DNA of 26,839 bases, taken from positions 1 through 26,839 of the forward strand of contig CAYFJO010000118.1 of assembly GCA_964343305.1 (NCBI GenBank), given 5' to 3'. The DNA is from CAYFJO01 sp964343305 (GTDB lineage: Bacteria; Planctomycetota; Planctomycetia; Pirellulales; Pirellulaceae). The translations under genes and the position numbers were made by a program. Below the pieces are notes generated by a model. That model saw only the letters and a list, made by a program, of their open reading frames with translations, made no database searches and was not told the DNA's origin. Below, piece after piece: positions 16,339 to 23,979 of this stretch (its first letter is position 1; each line of letters opens with the position of its first letter).

Positions 16339-16944
16339 TCACTCCGAATTGTCGTCATACTCGCGCACCTTGTCCTGCAAACGCCGCATCACTCGACTGC
16401 GTGCCGTGTAGATCGAACCGATCGACTTTTCGAGTTTCGCGGCCACGTCACTGGCCGACTGGCCGAGGACCGCGGTCAGCCAAAACGCTTGCCACGATGA
16501 CTCTTCAACCTTCTGCTGAACTTGCCGCGCAGCCCAGCGAAAAACCTCGCGCCGGTATTCGTGCTCGATCGCATCCTCGATCGTTTCATCGGGACTTGGT
16601 TGGCGACCAAGTTGTTCAAGCACGCTCGTGCCACCTCGCGCGCCGTCTGGACGCGCTCGGCGAACCGCGTCGATGATTGCGTTCCGTGCGACTCGCGATA
16701 GCCACGCGCGGAAGCGGCCGTCGCCACCCTGTTCGTCCCACCGCTGGATCGACGATGAGACCGACATCATGACTCGCTGGACCAGATCCTGAGCGTCGGC
16801 ATCCTGAAATCCGCGCCGTCGCGCAAGTCGATAAACGAGCGGACGATAGATCGCGACAAACTCGGCCCATGCCTCACCACTCGCGGTGTCTTTGAGCCGA
16901 ACGAGCAAGCTGTCGCGTGTTTCGGGGATTTCGTGCACAACCAT
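16339..16944 (-). CDS. ECF-type RNA polymerase sigma factor
   Basis: About 201 residues with sigma region 2 (WAEFVAIYRPLVYRLARRRGFQDADAQDLVQ, RFRAWLSRVARNAIID) and region 4 (LGQSASDVAAKLEKSIGSIYTARSRVMRRLQ). The linker RPDGARGG between them is typical of planctomycete ECF groups. ATG 16944 is chosen; AGGAG lies close before it, and TTG 16956 is the only in-frame upstream start. First gene of a three-gene operon with the kinase and the CPFC protein. Its promoter is in the 16945-17373 region; no clear ECF-type autoregulatory promoter could be made out. Confidence 0.9.
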   Translation of the reverse strand: MVVHEIPETRDSLLVRLKDTASGEAWAEFVAIYRPLVYRLARRRGFQDADAQDLVQRVMMSVSSSIQRWDEQGGDGRFRAWLSRVARNAIIDAVRRARPDGARGGTSVLEQLGRQPSPDETIEDAIEHEYRREVFRWAARQVQQKVEESSWQAFWLTAVLGQSASDVAAKLEKSIGSIYTARSRVMRRLQDKVREYDDNSE

Positions 16945-17249
16945 CGCTCCTGTCAATATAAACGTATCCGATAGGGCAATCTGTCACGAATCGTGCTTAA
17001 ATCAAGACGCCTGTCTCAGTGGATAACACTAAGAGCCCGTTTGCCAACCGAACTGCACTGGACTATGTCGACAACACCGGACGCAGTTGCACGCCCGACG
17101 TTGCGCGCCAAGGTCGAACCGACATTTGAAGTTCTAGGTCAATCAAGACCTCAGCGATGATCGCGGGCGAAGCACTTTGCACGCCGGGCCTCAATCCAGA
17201 TTCCTCCACAAACTCGACTTCTTCGTCACTGGTACGCGCTGAATGTTGA

Positions 17250-17261
17250 CAAGTGTCATCA
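17250..17261. promoter_or_regulatory. Dyad TGACA-AG-TGTCA overlapping a TTGACA box
   Basis: Perfect 5-bp arms with a 2-bp centre, overlapping the TTGACA at 17249-17254. A weak -10 (TTTTAG, 17272-17277) lies 17 bp downstream. Consistent with a repressor site on a sulfatase-directed promoter, or a GntR-like half-site pair (the TGTCA form is common for such sites). The regulator is not in the window. Confidence 0.35.
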
Positions 17262-17291
17262 GAATCGGTTTTAGAAGTTCCACATTTTCAG

Positions 17292-17319
17292 AGCGATGGC
17301 CATCGCTTTGAGTTACAAT
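17292..17319 (+). promoter_or_regulatory. 16-bp palindrome next to a TACAAT -10 box
   Basis: AGCGATGGCCATCGCT is a perfect 16-bp palindrome covering the place of the -35 box. TACAAT at 17314-17319 is a good -10 match, with the start site near 17326 and a leader of about 48 nt. A poor -35 overlapped by a dyad suits activator-dependent or repressed control of the sulfatase operon. Confidence 0.4.
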
Positions 17320-17373
17320 TACCGCTGTCACTGCTTCCAAGTCCCGCGATTGTTCGTTTCAAGGTAGACATTC

Positions 17374-18936
17374 ATGCGCCATCTCGTTTTCACACTTCTG
17401 TTTTATTCCATCGCCAGTGGCGCCGATCGCCCCAACATTGTTCTGATCATGGTCGATGACATGGGGTGGTCGGACCTCGGCTGCTATGGTGGTGAGATCG
17501 ATACCCCACACATCGACTCGCTTGCCAAAGATGGGCTGCGATTTACCCGCTTTTACAACAACGCCGTTTGTGGCGCCACGCGGGCCTCGCTGCTGACGGG
17601 GCTTTACTGCCAACAAACGGGACACCGTGGCGATCGCTGGAACGAGCCAAAGAACTACAAAAAGTGTGTGTTGATTTCCGAAGTCTTGCAGGCCGGCGGC
17701 TATCACACCGCGATGGTCGGCAAATGGCAGGGACGTGATCTCGCGGTCAAGCGCGGTTTTGACCGCTTCTTCGGACCGAACTGCCAGGGGAAGATCAGTT
17801 ACTGGCATGCCGTCAGAGACAACGACTTCTATCTCGACGACAAACCGTGGGAATTCCCGGAAACCGGTTTCTTTATGACCGACGCTTTCAACGACCATGC
17901 AGTTGAGTTTCTTGAAGAGGCCGTAGTGAGCGAGAGACCATTCTTTCTTTATGTCGGTTACATTGCGCCACACTGGCCGCTGCACGCCCGCGATGAAACC
18001 ATCGCGCCCTATCGCGAACGTTACCGCAAAAAGGGTTGGGGCGATTGGCGACAGACGCGGATCGAGCGTCAACAAGAAATAGGATTGCTTCCCAAAGACG
18101 CCAAACTCGCTCCTGTGCCAAAGTCGATTCCGCCTTGGTCCGACGATTCGCACAAGGACTGGCAAGCCGAACGAATGGCGGTGTACGCGGCTCAGATTTC
18201 TAATGTGGACCGCGGCGTGGGTCGCATGCTTGACGTCTTGCAGAAATCAGGAGCGGACGACAACACGTTGATCTTGTTTCTTTCGGACAACGGTGCCGCA
18301 CCGAACGGCGGCCTTGCGCCGACGAAGAGCGGATTCGGTTTTGCGCCGGGAGCGAACAACAGCAGTTGGAGAAAGGACGGGCTGGCGATTAAACCTGGCA
18401 GCGGCCCTGATTTGATGCCGGGACCTCATGACACCTTTGCTGGTTACGGAATCGCTTGGGCGACAACCAGCAACACGCCGTTGCGCAGCCATAAGCAATC
18501 GGCCTACGAAGGTGGCATTCGCACACCGCTGATCACCCGTTGGCCGCAGGTTGTCAAGAAAGGCGGTGAATTGACTCGCCAACCGGGTCATATCATCGAC
18601 ATCATGGCAACGTGTCTCGACGTGGCTGACGTCGACTATCCTGACGAGTTTCAGGGCCGGCATCCGCTGCCGATGGAAGGCAAAAGTCTCGTGCCGATCT
18701 TTCACGGCCAGCAACGGAGCGGACACGAGTTGTTGGCATGGAATTGCGGACGTGGCCGAGCCATCCAGATGAAGAACTGGAAACTGGTCCGGCCCCGCGG
18801 CGACCAACCGTGGGAACTCTATAACCTCGAACACGACATCGGTGAAACAGATAACCAGGCCGCAACATTCCCAGACCGAGTTCGCCTAATGGCTGCGAAA
18901 TACGAAACATGGCGCCAACGCGTTGGTGCTCAATGA
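17374..18936 (+). CDS. Secreted sulfatase (S1 family, CxAxR active-site form)
   Basis: Hydrolyses a sulfate ester, probably of a polysaccharide. 520 residues with a short signal peptide (HLVFTLLFYSIASGA). Metal site DDMGWSDLGCYG; catalytic segment CGATRASLLTG at about 66-76, where Cys would become formylglycine; GKWQ; HWPLH; SDNGAAPNGG for calcium; HKQSAYEGGIRTPLI for the sulfate-binding Lys. The usual CxPxR is CGATR here, so the Pro is replaced by Ala. AAGG lies 9 bp before ATG 17374. The next gene starts 28 bp after the stop and codes for a BNR-repeat protein, so the pair probably act on the same substrate. No formylglycine-generating enzyme is in the window. Confidence 0.93.
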   Translation: MRHLVFTLLFYSIASGADRPNIVLIMVDDMGWSDLGCYGGEIDTPHIDSLAKDGLRFTRFYNNAVCGATRASLLTGLYCQQTGHRGDRWNEPKNYKKCVLISEVLQAGGYHTAMVGKWQGRDLAVKRGFDRFFGPNCQGKISYWHAVRDNDFYLDDKPWEFPETGFFMTDAFNDHAVEFLEEAVVSERPFFLYVGYIAPHWPLHARDETIAPYRERYRKKGWGDWRQTRIERQQEIGLLPKDAKLAPVPKSIPPWSDDSHKDWQAERMAVYAAQISNVDRGVGRMLDVLQKSGADDNTLILFLSDNGAAPNGGLAPTKSGFGFAPGANNSSWRKDGLAIKPGSGPDLMPGPHDTFAGYGIAWATTSNTPLRSHKQSAYEGGIRTPLITRWPQVVKKGGELTRQPGHIIDIMATCLDVADVDYPDEFQGRHPLPMEGKSLVPIFHGQQRSGHELLAWNCGRGRAIQMKNWKLVRPRGDQPWELYNLEHDIGETDNQAATFPDRVRLMAAKYETWRQRVGAQ

Positions 18937-18964
18937 GTCTGGATCAACGCGAGAAAGCAGGACA

Positions 18965-20236
18965 ATGAACAATCAACAATCTGTCACCCGCAGGCACTTT
19001 CTTGAGACTGCTGCAACTAGCGGCTTCTTCTTGCCCAGAATCTGCCAATTGAATGCCGCGCCTCCGGCTGCCGCACCCACCGAAGGCGAGACCGACCACT
19101 TTTGGTATCGCCTGGCGCCGGACGGTCCTTACATCGATTCGCAACGTGAAAACAAGGCGTTCAGTTTTGGCGACAGAAAGATATTTTTGTCTGAAGACAA
19201 CGGGAAGACCTGGCCTCACAGTGCGCGATTTCCTAATGCAGATCACATCACGTTTAGTTGCATTTTGAAGAATGGCAACATCCTCTTCGCCACTCGAAGC
19301 AAACTTTATCTGAGCACCGATAATCTCAAGACGCACAAACAGATTATTGTGAAGGATCGCGACGGCAAGGATTACCTACCGCACACGCCGAGCGACCCGG
19401 ATCGACCAGGCTGGTATTTTCATCCGCTCGATGGGGTTCACACCTGGGACGTGGACGGGAAAGAAATGTTGGTGTGGGGCAATTACTGCAATGTTCTTGG
19501 CGGCTCTGTTCCGGTGAATATCTATTACTCCTCCGACGACGGAGAAACCGTGAAGATCGCGTACTCCTTTGGACATAACTCCCGCTTCCAGGACAGGGAC
19601 GCGAAATCCAGTGCGCCGTTGGGAGATCCTGATAACCCAGTGATTTGCCGCCATATTCACTCGGTCGCCTACAATCCGGCTGAGCGGGCTTTTTACGCGT
19701 GCACCGGTGACAGAGATGTGGAAGACCGGCACGAGTGCCACTGGCTACGCGGCACGTATGATTCGAACAAGGACGCGTGGAATTGGAAGGTTCTCGCGTC
19801 GTCAAATAGCAACTCGCGATACAAGTCAGGCGGCATCAATTTTGTGGACGGACAACTCTACTGGGCGGCGGATGCAAATGGTCGCCTACCGCCCGACCAG
19901 AAGCACGACCGTGGCATCTTTCGTTGTGATCCGGCCGATCTTGCCGATCCGGCGAAACACACTATGCTCTTCAACCCGGATTACGAATCCGCAAACATGA
20001 TCATCGAAGACGGCGTGATTCTGTCGGCACATTATGCCCCAGCTTCGCCGTATCATACGGGATTCATCATCTCGTCCGACATGGGAAAGACATGGGCGCA
20101 ATATGATTTGAAGCAATTTGGCCGGCGCTCGCCAGTTCGCTTTCACAAGAAGAACAGCGACGGTTGGTTTCGAGTAGATCTGAGAAAAGGGTGGATCGAG
20201 CGCGGCGAGGTTCTGTTCATCAAACCGAAGCAGTGA
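18965..20236 (+). CDS. Tat-exported BNR/sialidase-like beta-propeller protein
   Basis: 423 residues. The N-terminus has a twin-arginine signal (TRRHFLETAATSGFFL). Asp-box repeats S-x-D-x-G-x-T-W are seen as SEDNGKTWPHS, SSDDGETVK (degenerate) and SSDMGKTWAQ, typical of six-bladed propellers of sialidases and related carbohydrate-active or binding proteins. The catalytic arginine triad of true sialidases cannot be confirmed. ATG 18965 has AGGA just upstream; starts further up overlap the sulfatase end. Placed in an operon with the sulfatase, it is likely part of a sulfated-glycan breakdown pair. Could be a non-enzymatic binding protein. Confidence 0.82.
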   Translation: MNNQQSVTRRHFLETAATSGFFLPRICQLNAAPPAAAPTEGETDHFWYRLAPDGPYIDSQRENKAFSFGDRKIFLSEDNGKTWPHSARFPNADHITFSCILKNGNILFATRSKLYLSTDNLKTHKQIIVKDRDGKDYLPHTPSDPDRPGWYFHPLDGVHTWDVDGKEMLVWGNYCNVLGGSVPVNIYYSSDDGETVKIAYSFGHNSRFQDRDAKSSAPLGDPDNPVICRHIHSVAYNPAERAFYACTGDRDVEDRHECHWLRGTYDSNKDAWNWKVLASSNSNSRYKSGGINFVDGQLYWAADANGRLPPDQKHDRGIFRCDPADLADPAKHTMLFNPDYESANMIIEDGVILSAHYAPASPYHTGFIISSDMGKTWAQYDLKQFGRRSPVRFHKKNSDGWFRVDLRKGWIERGEVLFIKPKQ

Positions 20237-20312
20237 CTGATATAGACTCGCCTTAGTCTTTCCTTGCCGTTAAACGAGGGCATTTCAAACTGGCGACGGC
20301 ATAGTTCGGCTT

Positions 20313-21194
20313 TCACTGTCCCTGACCGACAAGCGGGTCCAGGAACTTGTAGAACTCCTGCGTTGCCGGATCGTCGGGCTTGCCCAGGTCGTTATTCAGG
20401 CGACCGTGGTTACTATCGCGTTTGCCATACGCCTTGACCGGGATCTCCGCTTCCTTCAGCACGCTCTCAAGGCGCCGCGCCTGGGCTCGCGTATTTGGGT
20501 TTCCGGGAAAATAGAAGATGAGAAACGGCGGTATGCCTTTATCCTTCGCCACATGCGTGACGGCTGAGAAGTCGACGTGCTTGTCGGGGTCGTTTCCGAA
20601 TTTCTGCCGATGCCCAAAGGTAAACATCTTGCCGCCGTAGAGAGTCTGACGGAATTCCGCCGTCATGATGATCTTTGGAATGTCGTAAGTATCGCCATCC
20701 ACCGGAACGCAACCTTTGAGAACATCGAACGACACACCTTCTTTCTTCAAGTAACGATCGTCGATGCAGATCAACGCCGCCAACTGAGCACCGGCGGAAT
20801 GTCCGCCTACAAAGATCTGCTTGGGATCGCCGCCATGTTTGGCGATGTTTTTGTGCACCCAGCCGAGCGACTTGGCGACGTCACCGATCAGCTCTTCGAT
20901 TTTCACATCCGGTAGCAGTCGATAGTTCGTCGAGACAAACACAAATCCGCGCTCGGTCAGCACCTTGGGCTTCAGCGCGACATCGCTCTTGTCCCCAACC
21001 TGCCATCCGCCACCGTGGATCCAAAACATGACGGGCAGCGGCTTCTTGTGCGGTTCTTCCGGCGTGTAGACATCGAGGACGTGGCGCTTGTGACCTTTCT
21101 CCACGTACGGAATGTCGGACGTCAGCTTTTGGGCGATGGCGCCGTTGCAAAACAAAAGCAACGGGAGAACAACGGAAACGAGTTTGGTGTTCAT
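20313..21194 (-). CDS. Secreted alpha/beta hydrolase, carboxylesterase-like, possibly lacking catalytic Asp
   Basis: 293 residues with a signal peptide (VSVVLPLLLFCNGAIAQ). Oxyanion loop IHGGGW, nucleophile GHSAGA and the His in SNHGRLN are present, as in the BD-FAE/esterase-lipase group. The region where related planctomycete proteins usually carry the catalytic Asp (an ADRPD-like stretch) reads FPGNPNTRAQA, with Gly and Asn instead. The C-terminal GKPDDPATQEFYKFLD is family-typical. Convergent to the BNR gene (76 bp between stops) and divergent from the DinB-like gene. Likely acts outside the cytoplasm on an ester, or is a degenerate member. Confidence 0.85.
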   Translation of the reverse strand: MNTKLVSVVLPLLLFCNGAIAQKLTSDIPYVEKGHKRHVLDVYTPEEPHKKPLPVMFWIHGGGWQVGDKSDVALKPKVLTERGFVFVSTNYRLLPDVKIEELIGDVAKSLGWVHKNIAKHGGDPKQIFVGGHSAGAQLAALICIDDRYLKKEGVSFDVLKGCVPVDGDTYDIPKIIMTAEFRQTLYGGKMFTFGHRQKFGNDPDKHVDFSAVTHVAKDKGIPPFLIFYFPGNPNTRAQARRLESVLKEAEIPVKAYGKRDSNHGRLNNDLGKPDDPATQEFYKFLDPLVGQGQ

Positions 21195-21430
21195 CGTAGA
21201 TTCTCTGTTGAAGGAAATGAGAGGTCAGGTCTTAATGTCTGGTGGTTCATTACGAAACACGACGATTGCGATTCGTTCGGGGTTGGTGTTCATGAGGTTG
21301 TGCTCAAGTATAATCAATCTCCGCGTGCTCTGGATCTACACATATGATTCCTTTAACGGCCTGGCCATGGCGCGCGACGTGGACAAACATCACACTTCCA
21401 TCATCACTAGCCATTGAGAGAGGTTGTAGA
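21195..21430. other. 236-bp divergent intergenic region
   Basis: Lies between the hydrolase start and the DinB-like start. No gene, dyad longer than about 6 bp or sigma-54 site was found. Its length is enough for two divergent promoters, but I cannot place them. Confidence 0.3.
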
Positions 21431-21958
21431 GTGTCTCGTTCGCTTGGAAACATAATTGCTGACTCGCTGGAACTCGGTTTAGGCTACGCGGAACGACTAC
21501 TCGAAGGGGTTACCGCTGAAAGATTTTGTAGGCTCGCCAGCACCGGACGTGCACCGATCCGATCAAATCATGCTGCGTTCATCTACGGGCACTTGTCCTT
21601 GTATGCACCGAAGATTATCGAGGGCCTCCGGAAAGATGTTTCCAAATTGCAGCCACTAGACCATTTCGTGTCTCTCTTTTCGAAGGACGCAACGTGCCAA
21701 GATGATCCCAACTTAAAGATCTATCCTCCGATGGATGAAGTGACAAGCTTCTTCTTCGACGCCTATCGCACCGCTGCGGAGACATTACGCGAGGCTGATG
21801 ACCAGATCATGCAGCAAAGCAATTCGGCCGAAGGGCGACTGGCGCAGCTTTTTCCTACGATGGGTTCCATGCTGAACTTCTACGCAGGTGGACATTTCAT
21901 GATGCACATGGGACAGATGAGCGCCTGGCGGCGAATGATCGGACTCCGCCCGGCGTGA
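21431..21958 (+). CDS. DinB/YfiT-like four-helix protein
   Basis: 175 residues with a GTG start at 21431, AGGT 7 bp before it. Helical throughout; histidines in NHAAFIYGHLSLY and GGHFMMHMGQMSAWRRMIGL occupy the positions used for metal binding in the DinB superfamily, whose C-terminal pattern H-x3-H-x-G-Q-x-S-x-x-R-R-x2-G is matched. Members often act as thiol transferases or have unknown roles. Longer starts upstream give a non-homologous N-terminus. Single gene; no functional link with neighbours. Confidence 0.78.
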   Translation: MSRSLGNIIADSLELGLGYAERLLEGVTAERFCRLASTGRAPIRSNHAAFIYGHLSLYAPKIIEGLRKDVSKLQPLDHFVSLFSKDATCQDDPNLKIYPPMDEVTSFFFDAYRTAAETLREADDQIMQQSNSAEGRLAQLFPTMGSMLNFYAGGHFMMHMGQMSAWRRMIGLRPA

Positions 21959-22015
21959 TTGGCAAAAAGTCAAACGTCGTTGTGAGATGTTCATAGGCGA
22001 TTAGACTCGGGCATT

Positions 22016-23077
22016 TTACTCAGGCTCGTGCGGTTGTTGGCCGTTGTGCTCCTCGTCTATTTCTTGCCGACGACGGCGGGCGACTTCTTGCATGTCGATG
22101 GCCAGGTCCGTTTCGTCGACGATTTCCTGGCCGATGATCGATTCTACCACGTCTTCGAGCGTAACGATGCCGACCAGGCTGCCGTAATCGTCGGCCACGC
22201 CAAACAGATGTGATCGGCGGCTGACAAATGACTTCAACAGGATGTGGCCTTGCGTTGAGTCTGGTACGAAATAAATGGGATGACACAGCGACTGCAATGA
22301 GACATCGAAATCGTCGTTCGCGCCGTGGGCAAGGATGTCTTGCTTCATGACGATGCCGATCCAGTGCTCCGGATCGCTGTCGGCCGAAACAGGAATGCGT
22401 GAATGTGGCGATCGGGCTGCCTGCCCTGAAGCAACACGGAGCGGAGTGTTTGACGAAAGCGTGTACACGACGGAGCGCGGCGTCATGATCTCGCGAGCCG
22501 TGATTTCGTCCAAGCGCAAAGCGTTTTTTACTAACTCTGCTTCGTACGGCAGGATGCTGCCTTCCTCGGCGCTGATGTCGGCCATGTGGTGGAGTTCGTC
22601 TTCCGGCGCGGCACGGTCGTCGCCTTTGGGCCGGAGCAATCGTGAGACGTGTTGAATCACGAATAGAAACGGATAGAGGATGACGATGATTACGTTGAGT
22701 GGGACGCTGATCGTGCGCGAAACAGCTCGGTTGTGTACGACGCCCACCACCTTCGGCATGATTTCGGACATGAACAACACGGCAAGCGTGAAAGCGGCTG
22801 AGAACCACCAGAGTGAATGAGGGCCGAACAGATGCATCGCCTGTGCGCCAGCGATCGCCGCCCCGGCGGTGTTCGCGGCTGTGTTGATAATCAGAATTGC
22901 CGAGATTGGTTGCTCCATATTCTGCTTGAACCCGCCAAGCGTTCGGCCTGCCATACTTCCCGATTGTTCGAGCTGACGAACGTACGGCATCCGCACTGCG
23001 TACAGTGCCGCCTCGGACAAGGAACAGATCGCCGATACAACTAGAACGATGGCAACTGAAAGGACGAGAAGCGTCAT
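22016..23077 (-). CDS. CNNM/CorC-type membrane protein with CBS pair (DUF21)
   Basis: 353 residues. N-terminal DUF21 membrane domain with SLSEAALYA near the first helix, INTAANTAG and MSEIMPKVVG. Then a linker and a CBS pair (ALRLDEITAREIMTPRSVVYTLSS ... RRSHLFGVADDYGSLVGIVTLEDVVESIIGQEIVDETD), ending in a basic/acidic tail. Such proteins export or mediate Mg2+/Co2+ or Na+-linked divalent cation movement. ATG 23077 is preferred, with GGAG about 8 bp upstream. It starts 30 bp after the stop of the winged-helix gene, so both are likely one operon. Confidence 0.88.
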   Translation of the reverse strand: MTLLVLSVAIVLVVSAICSLSEAALYAVRMPYVRQLEQSGSMAGRTLGGFKQNMEQPISAILIINTAANTAGAAIAGAQAMHLFGPHSLWWFSAAFTLAVLFMSEIMPKVVGVVHNRAVSRTISVPLNVIIVILYPFLFVIQHVSRLLRPKGDDRAAPEDELHHMADISAEEGSILPYEAELVKNALRLDEITAREIMTPRSVVYTLSSNTPLRVASGQAARSPHSRIPVSADSDPEHWIGIVMKQDILAHGANDDFDVSLQSLCHPIYFVPDSTQGHILLKSFVSRRSHLFGVADDYGSLVGIVTLEDVVESIIGQEIVDETDLAIDMQEVARRRRQEIDEEHNGQQPHEPE

Positions 23078-23107
23078 TCGTATTCTCCGGTGATTCAACT
23101 TCGCCAA

Positions 23108-23416
23108 TTAATCCGGTGCGGCGCGAAACTGGAATCCACTTCCGCGAACTGTTTCAATGCAACCCCGCGATGACCCGAGTTTTTTCCGCAAACCGGCGAT
23201 ATGAACATCCACGGCACGTTCGTTTGTGGGCGAGTCATCACCCAAGACAGCGGAGATGATTTCACGACGAGTCAGCGCTCGATCGGAGTTTTCGATCAGC
23301 TTCAACAAAATTCGATATTCCGTTTCGGTCAGCCTAACGCGCTCGCCCGAGACGCTCACGGAAGATGCTGCTGCGTCGATCTCCAAATCGTGTATTGTGA
23401 ATTTTCTCATTTCCAT
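23108..23416 (-). CDS. Stand-alone OmpR/PhoB-type winged-helix DNA-binding protein
   Basis: 102 residues made of the Trans_reg_C domain alone: LTETEYRILLKLIENSDRAL, TRREIISAVLGDD, and the recognition segment ERAVDVHIAGLRKKLG followed by IETVRGSGFQF, which is the hallmark ending. No receiver domain. Open sequence extends upstream in frame to 23983, but that part lies across the Nudix gene and looks non-coding. ATG 23416 or 23410; neither has a strong ribosome site. Probably controls its own operon with the CNNM-type protein and perhaps the divergent Nudix gene; a short dyad GAAGA-GAA-TCTTC sits at 23430-23442. Confidence 0.8.
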   Translation of the reverse strand: MEMRKFTIHDLEIDAAASSVSVSGERVRLTETEYRILLKLIENSDRALTRREIISAVLGDDSPTNERAVDVHIAGLRKKLGSSRGCIETVRGSGFQFRAAPD

Positions 23417-23429
23417 ATACTTTTGTGAT

Positions 23430-23467
23430 GAAGAGAATCTTCGCACGCGCAAACGGAATACCGTGCG
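23430..23467. promoter_or_regulatory. Dyads between winged-helix and Nudix genes
   Basis: GAAGA-GAA-TCTTC at 23430-23442 and CGCACG / CGTGCG with 14-bp spacing at 23442-23467. They lie in the 129-bp divergent gap. Candidate operator for the winged-helix protein. Short arms make this tentative. Confidence 0.3.
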
Positions 23468-23545
23468 TCTCGCCTGCCGCGCGAGAACTGAAAGGATGCC
23501 AAACGCCCGTCTTGTATGGCACGCAGGACTTACAAGGGCCAGCAG

Positions 23546-23977
23546 ATGATCACGTTCAAGTCGAGCAAGCCGAAAGAAGTCCATCAGGCAGCCGCCATAC
23601 CTTTTCGTTGCAATGACGGACGAGTGGAGTATTGTCTGATCACTTCGAGTGCCGGGCGTTGGATGTTTCCGAAAGGATTTGTCGACGAGGACGAAACCTA
23701 TGGCGAAGCCGCTCTGAAAGAAGCTTTCGAAGAAGCTGGCTTGCACGGCGAGATCGTCGACGAGCCGCTTGGCTGGTACGAAATCAACAAGGATGAGAAG
23801 AGTCTGACGGTTGTCGCCATGCTGATGCAAGTTGTCCAAGCGGACAAAGAATGGGAGGAGAGTGACAAACGTGATCGTCGTTGGGTTTCTCGGAAAAAAG
23901 CGCATGAGTTGTTGACGGAGCCTGATCTGCGTGAATTGCTCGACTTGGCATCCGCACGAATCAAACGTGCAGCGTAA
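23546..23977 (+). CDS. Nudix hydrolase
   Basis: 143 residues with the Nudix box GFVDEDETYGEAALKEAFEEAGL, fitting G-x5-E-x7-R-E-U-x-E-E-x-G-U except Lys in place of Arg. This box binds Mg2+ and cuts nucleoside-diphosphate-X bonds. Lead-in MFPKGFV resembles dinucleoside polyphosphate / diphosphoinositol hydrolases (WxxPKG). ATG 23546 is preferred because AAGGG sits 8 bp before it; ATG 23516 has none. The stop is only 2 bp from the stop of the convergent Na+/Pi gene. Substrate cannot be told. Confidence 0.88.
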   Translation: MITFKSSKPKEVHQAAAIPFRCNDGRVEYCLITSSAGRWMFPKGFVDEDETYGEAALKEAFEEAGLHGEIVDEPLGWYEINKDEKSLTVVAMLMQVVQADKEWEESDKRDRRWVSRKKAHELLTEPDLRELLDLASARIKRAA

Positions 23978-23979
23978 TC

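Larger units (their letters stand above)
16945..17373. other. 429-bp divergent regulatory region (sigma operon / sulfatase operon)
   Basis: No gene is visible. The right half carries the sulfatase control elements: TGACA-AG-TGTCA at 17250-17261, a 16-bp palindrome at 17292-17307 and a TACAAT -10 box at 17314-17319. The left half, which should drive the sigma operon, shows no clear -35/-10 or sigma-54 site. Confidence 0.5.

Noticed and set aside
16945..17250. Possible gene in the left part of the sigma/sulfatase gap
   Set aside because: Both strands show only short frames without ribosome sites or motifs.
18247..18834. Antisense frame of 195 codons within the sulfatase gene
   Set aside because: No motif, and the sulfatase on the other strand has full family conservation.
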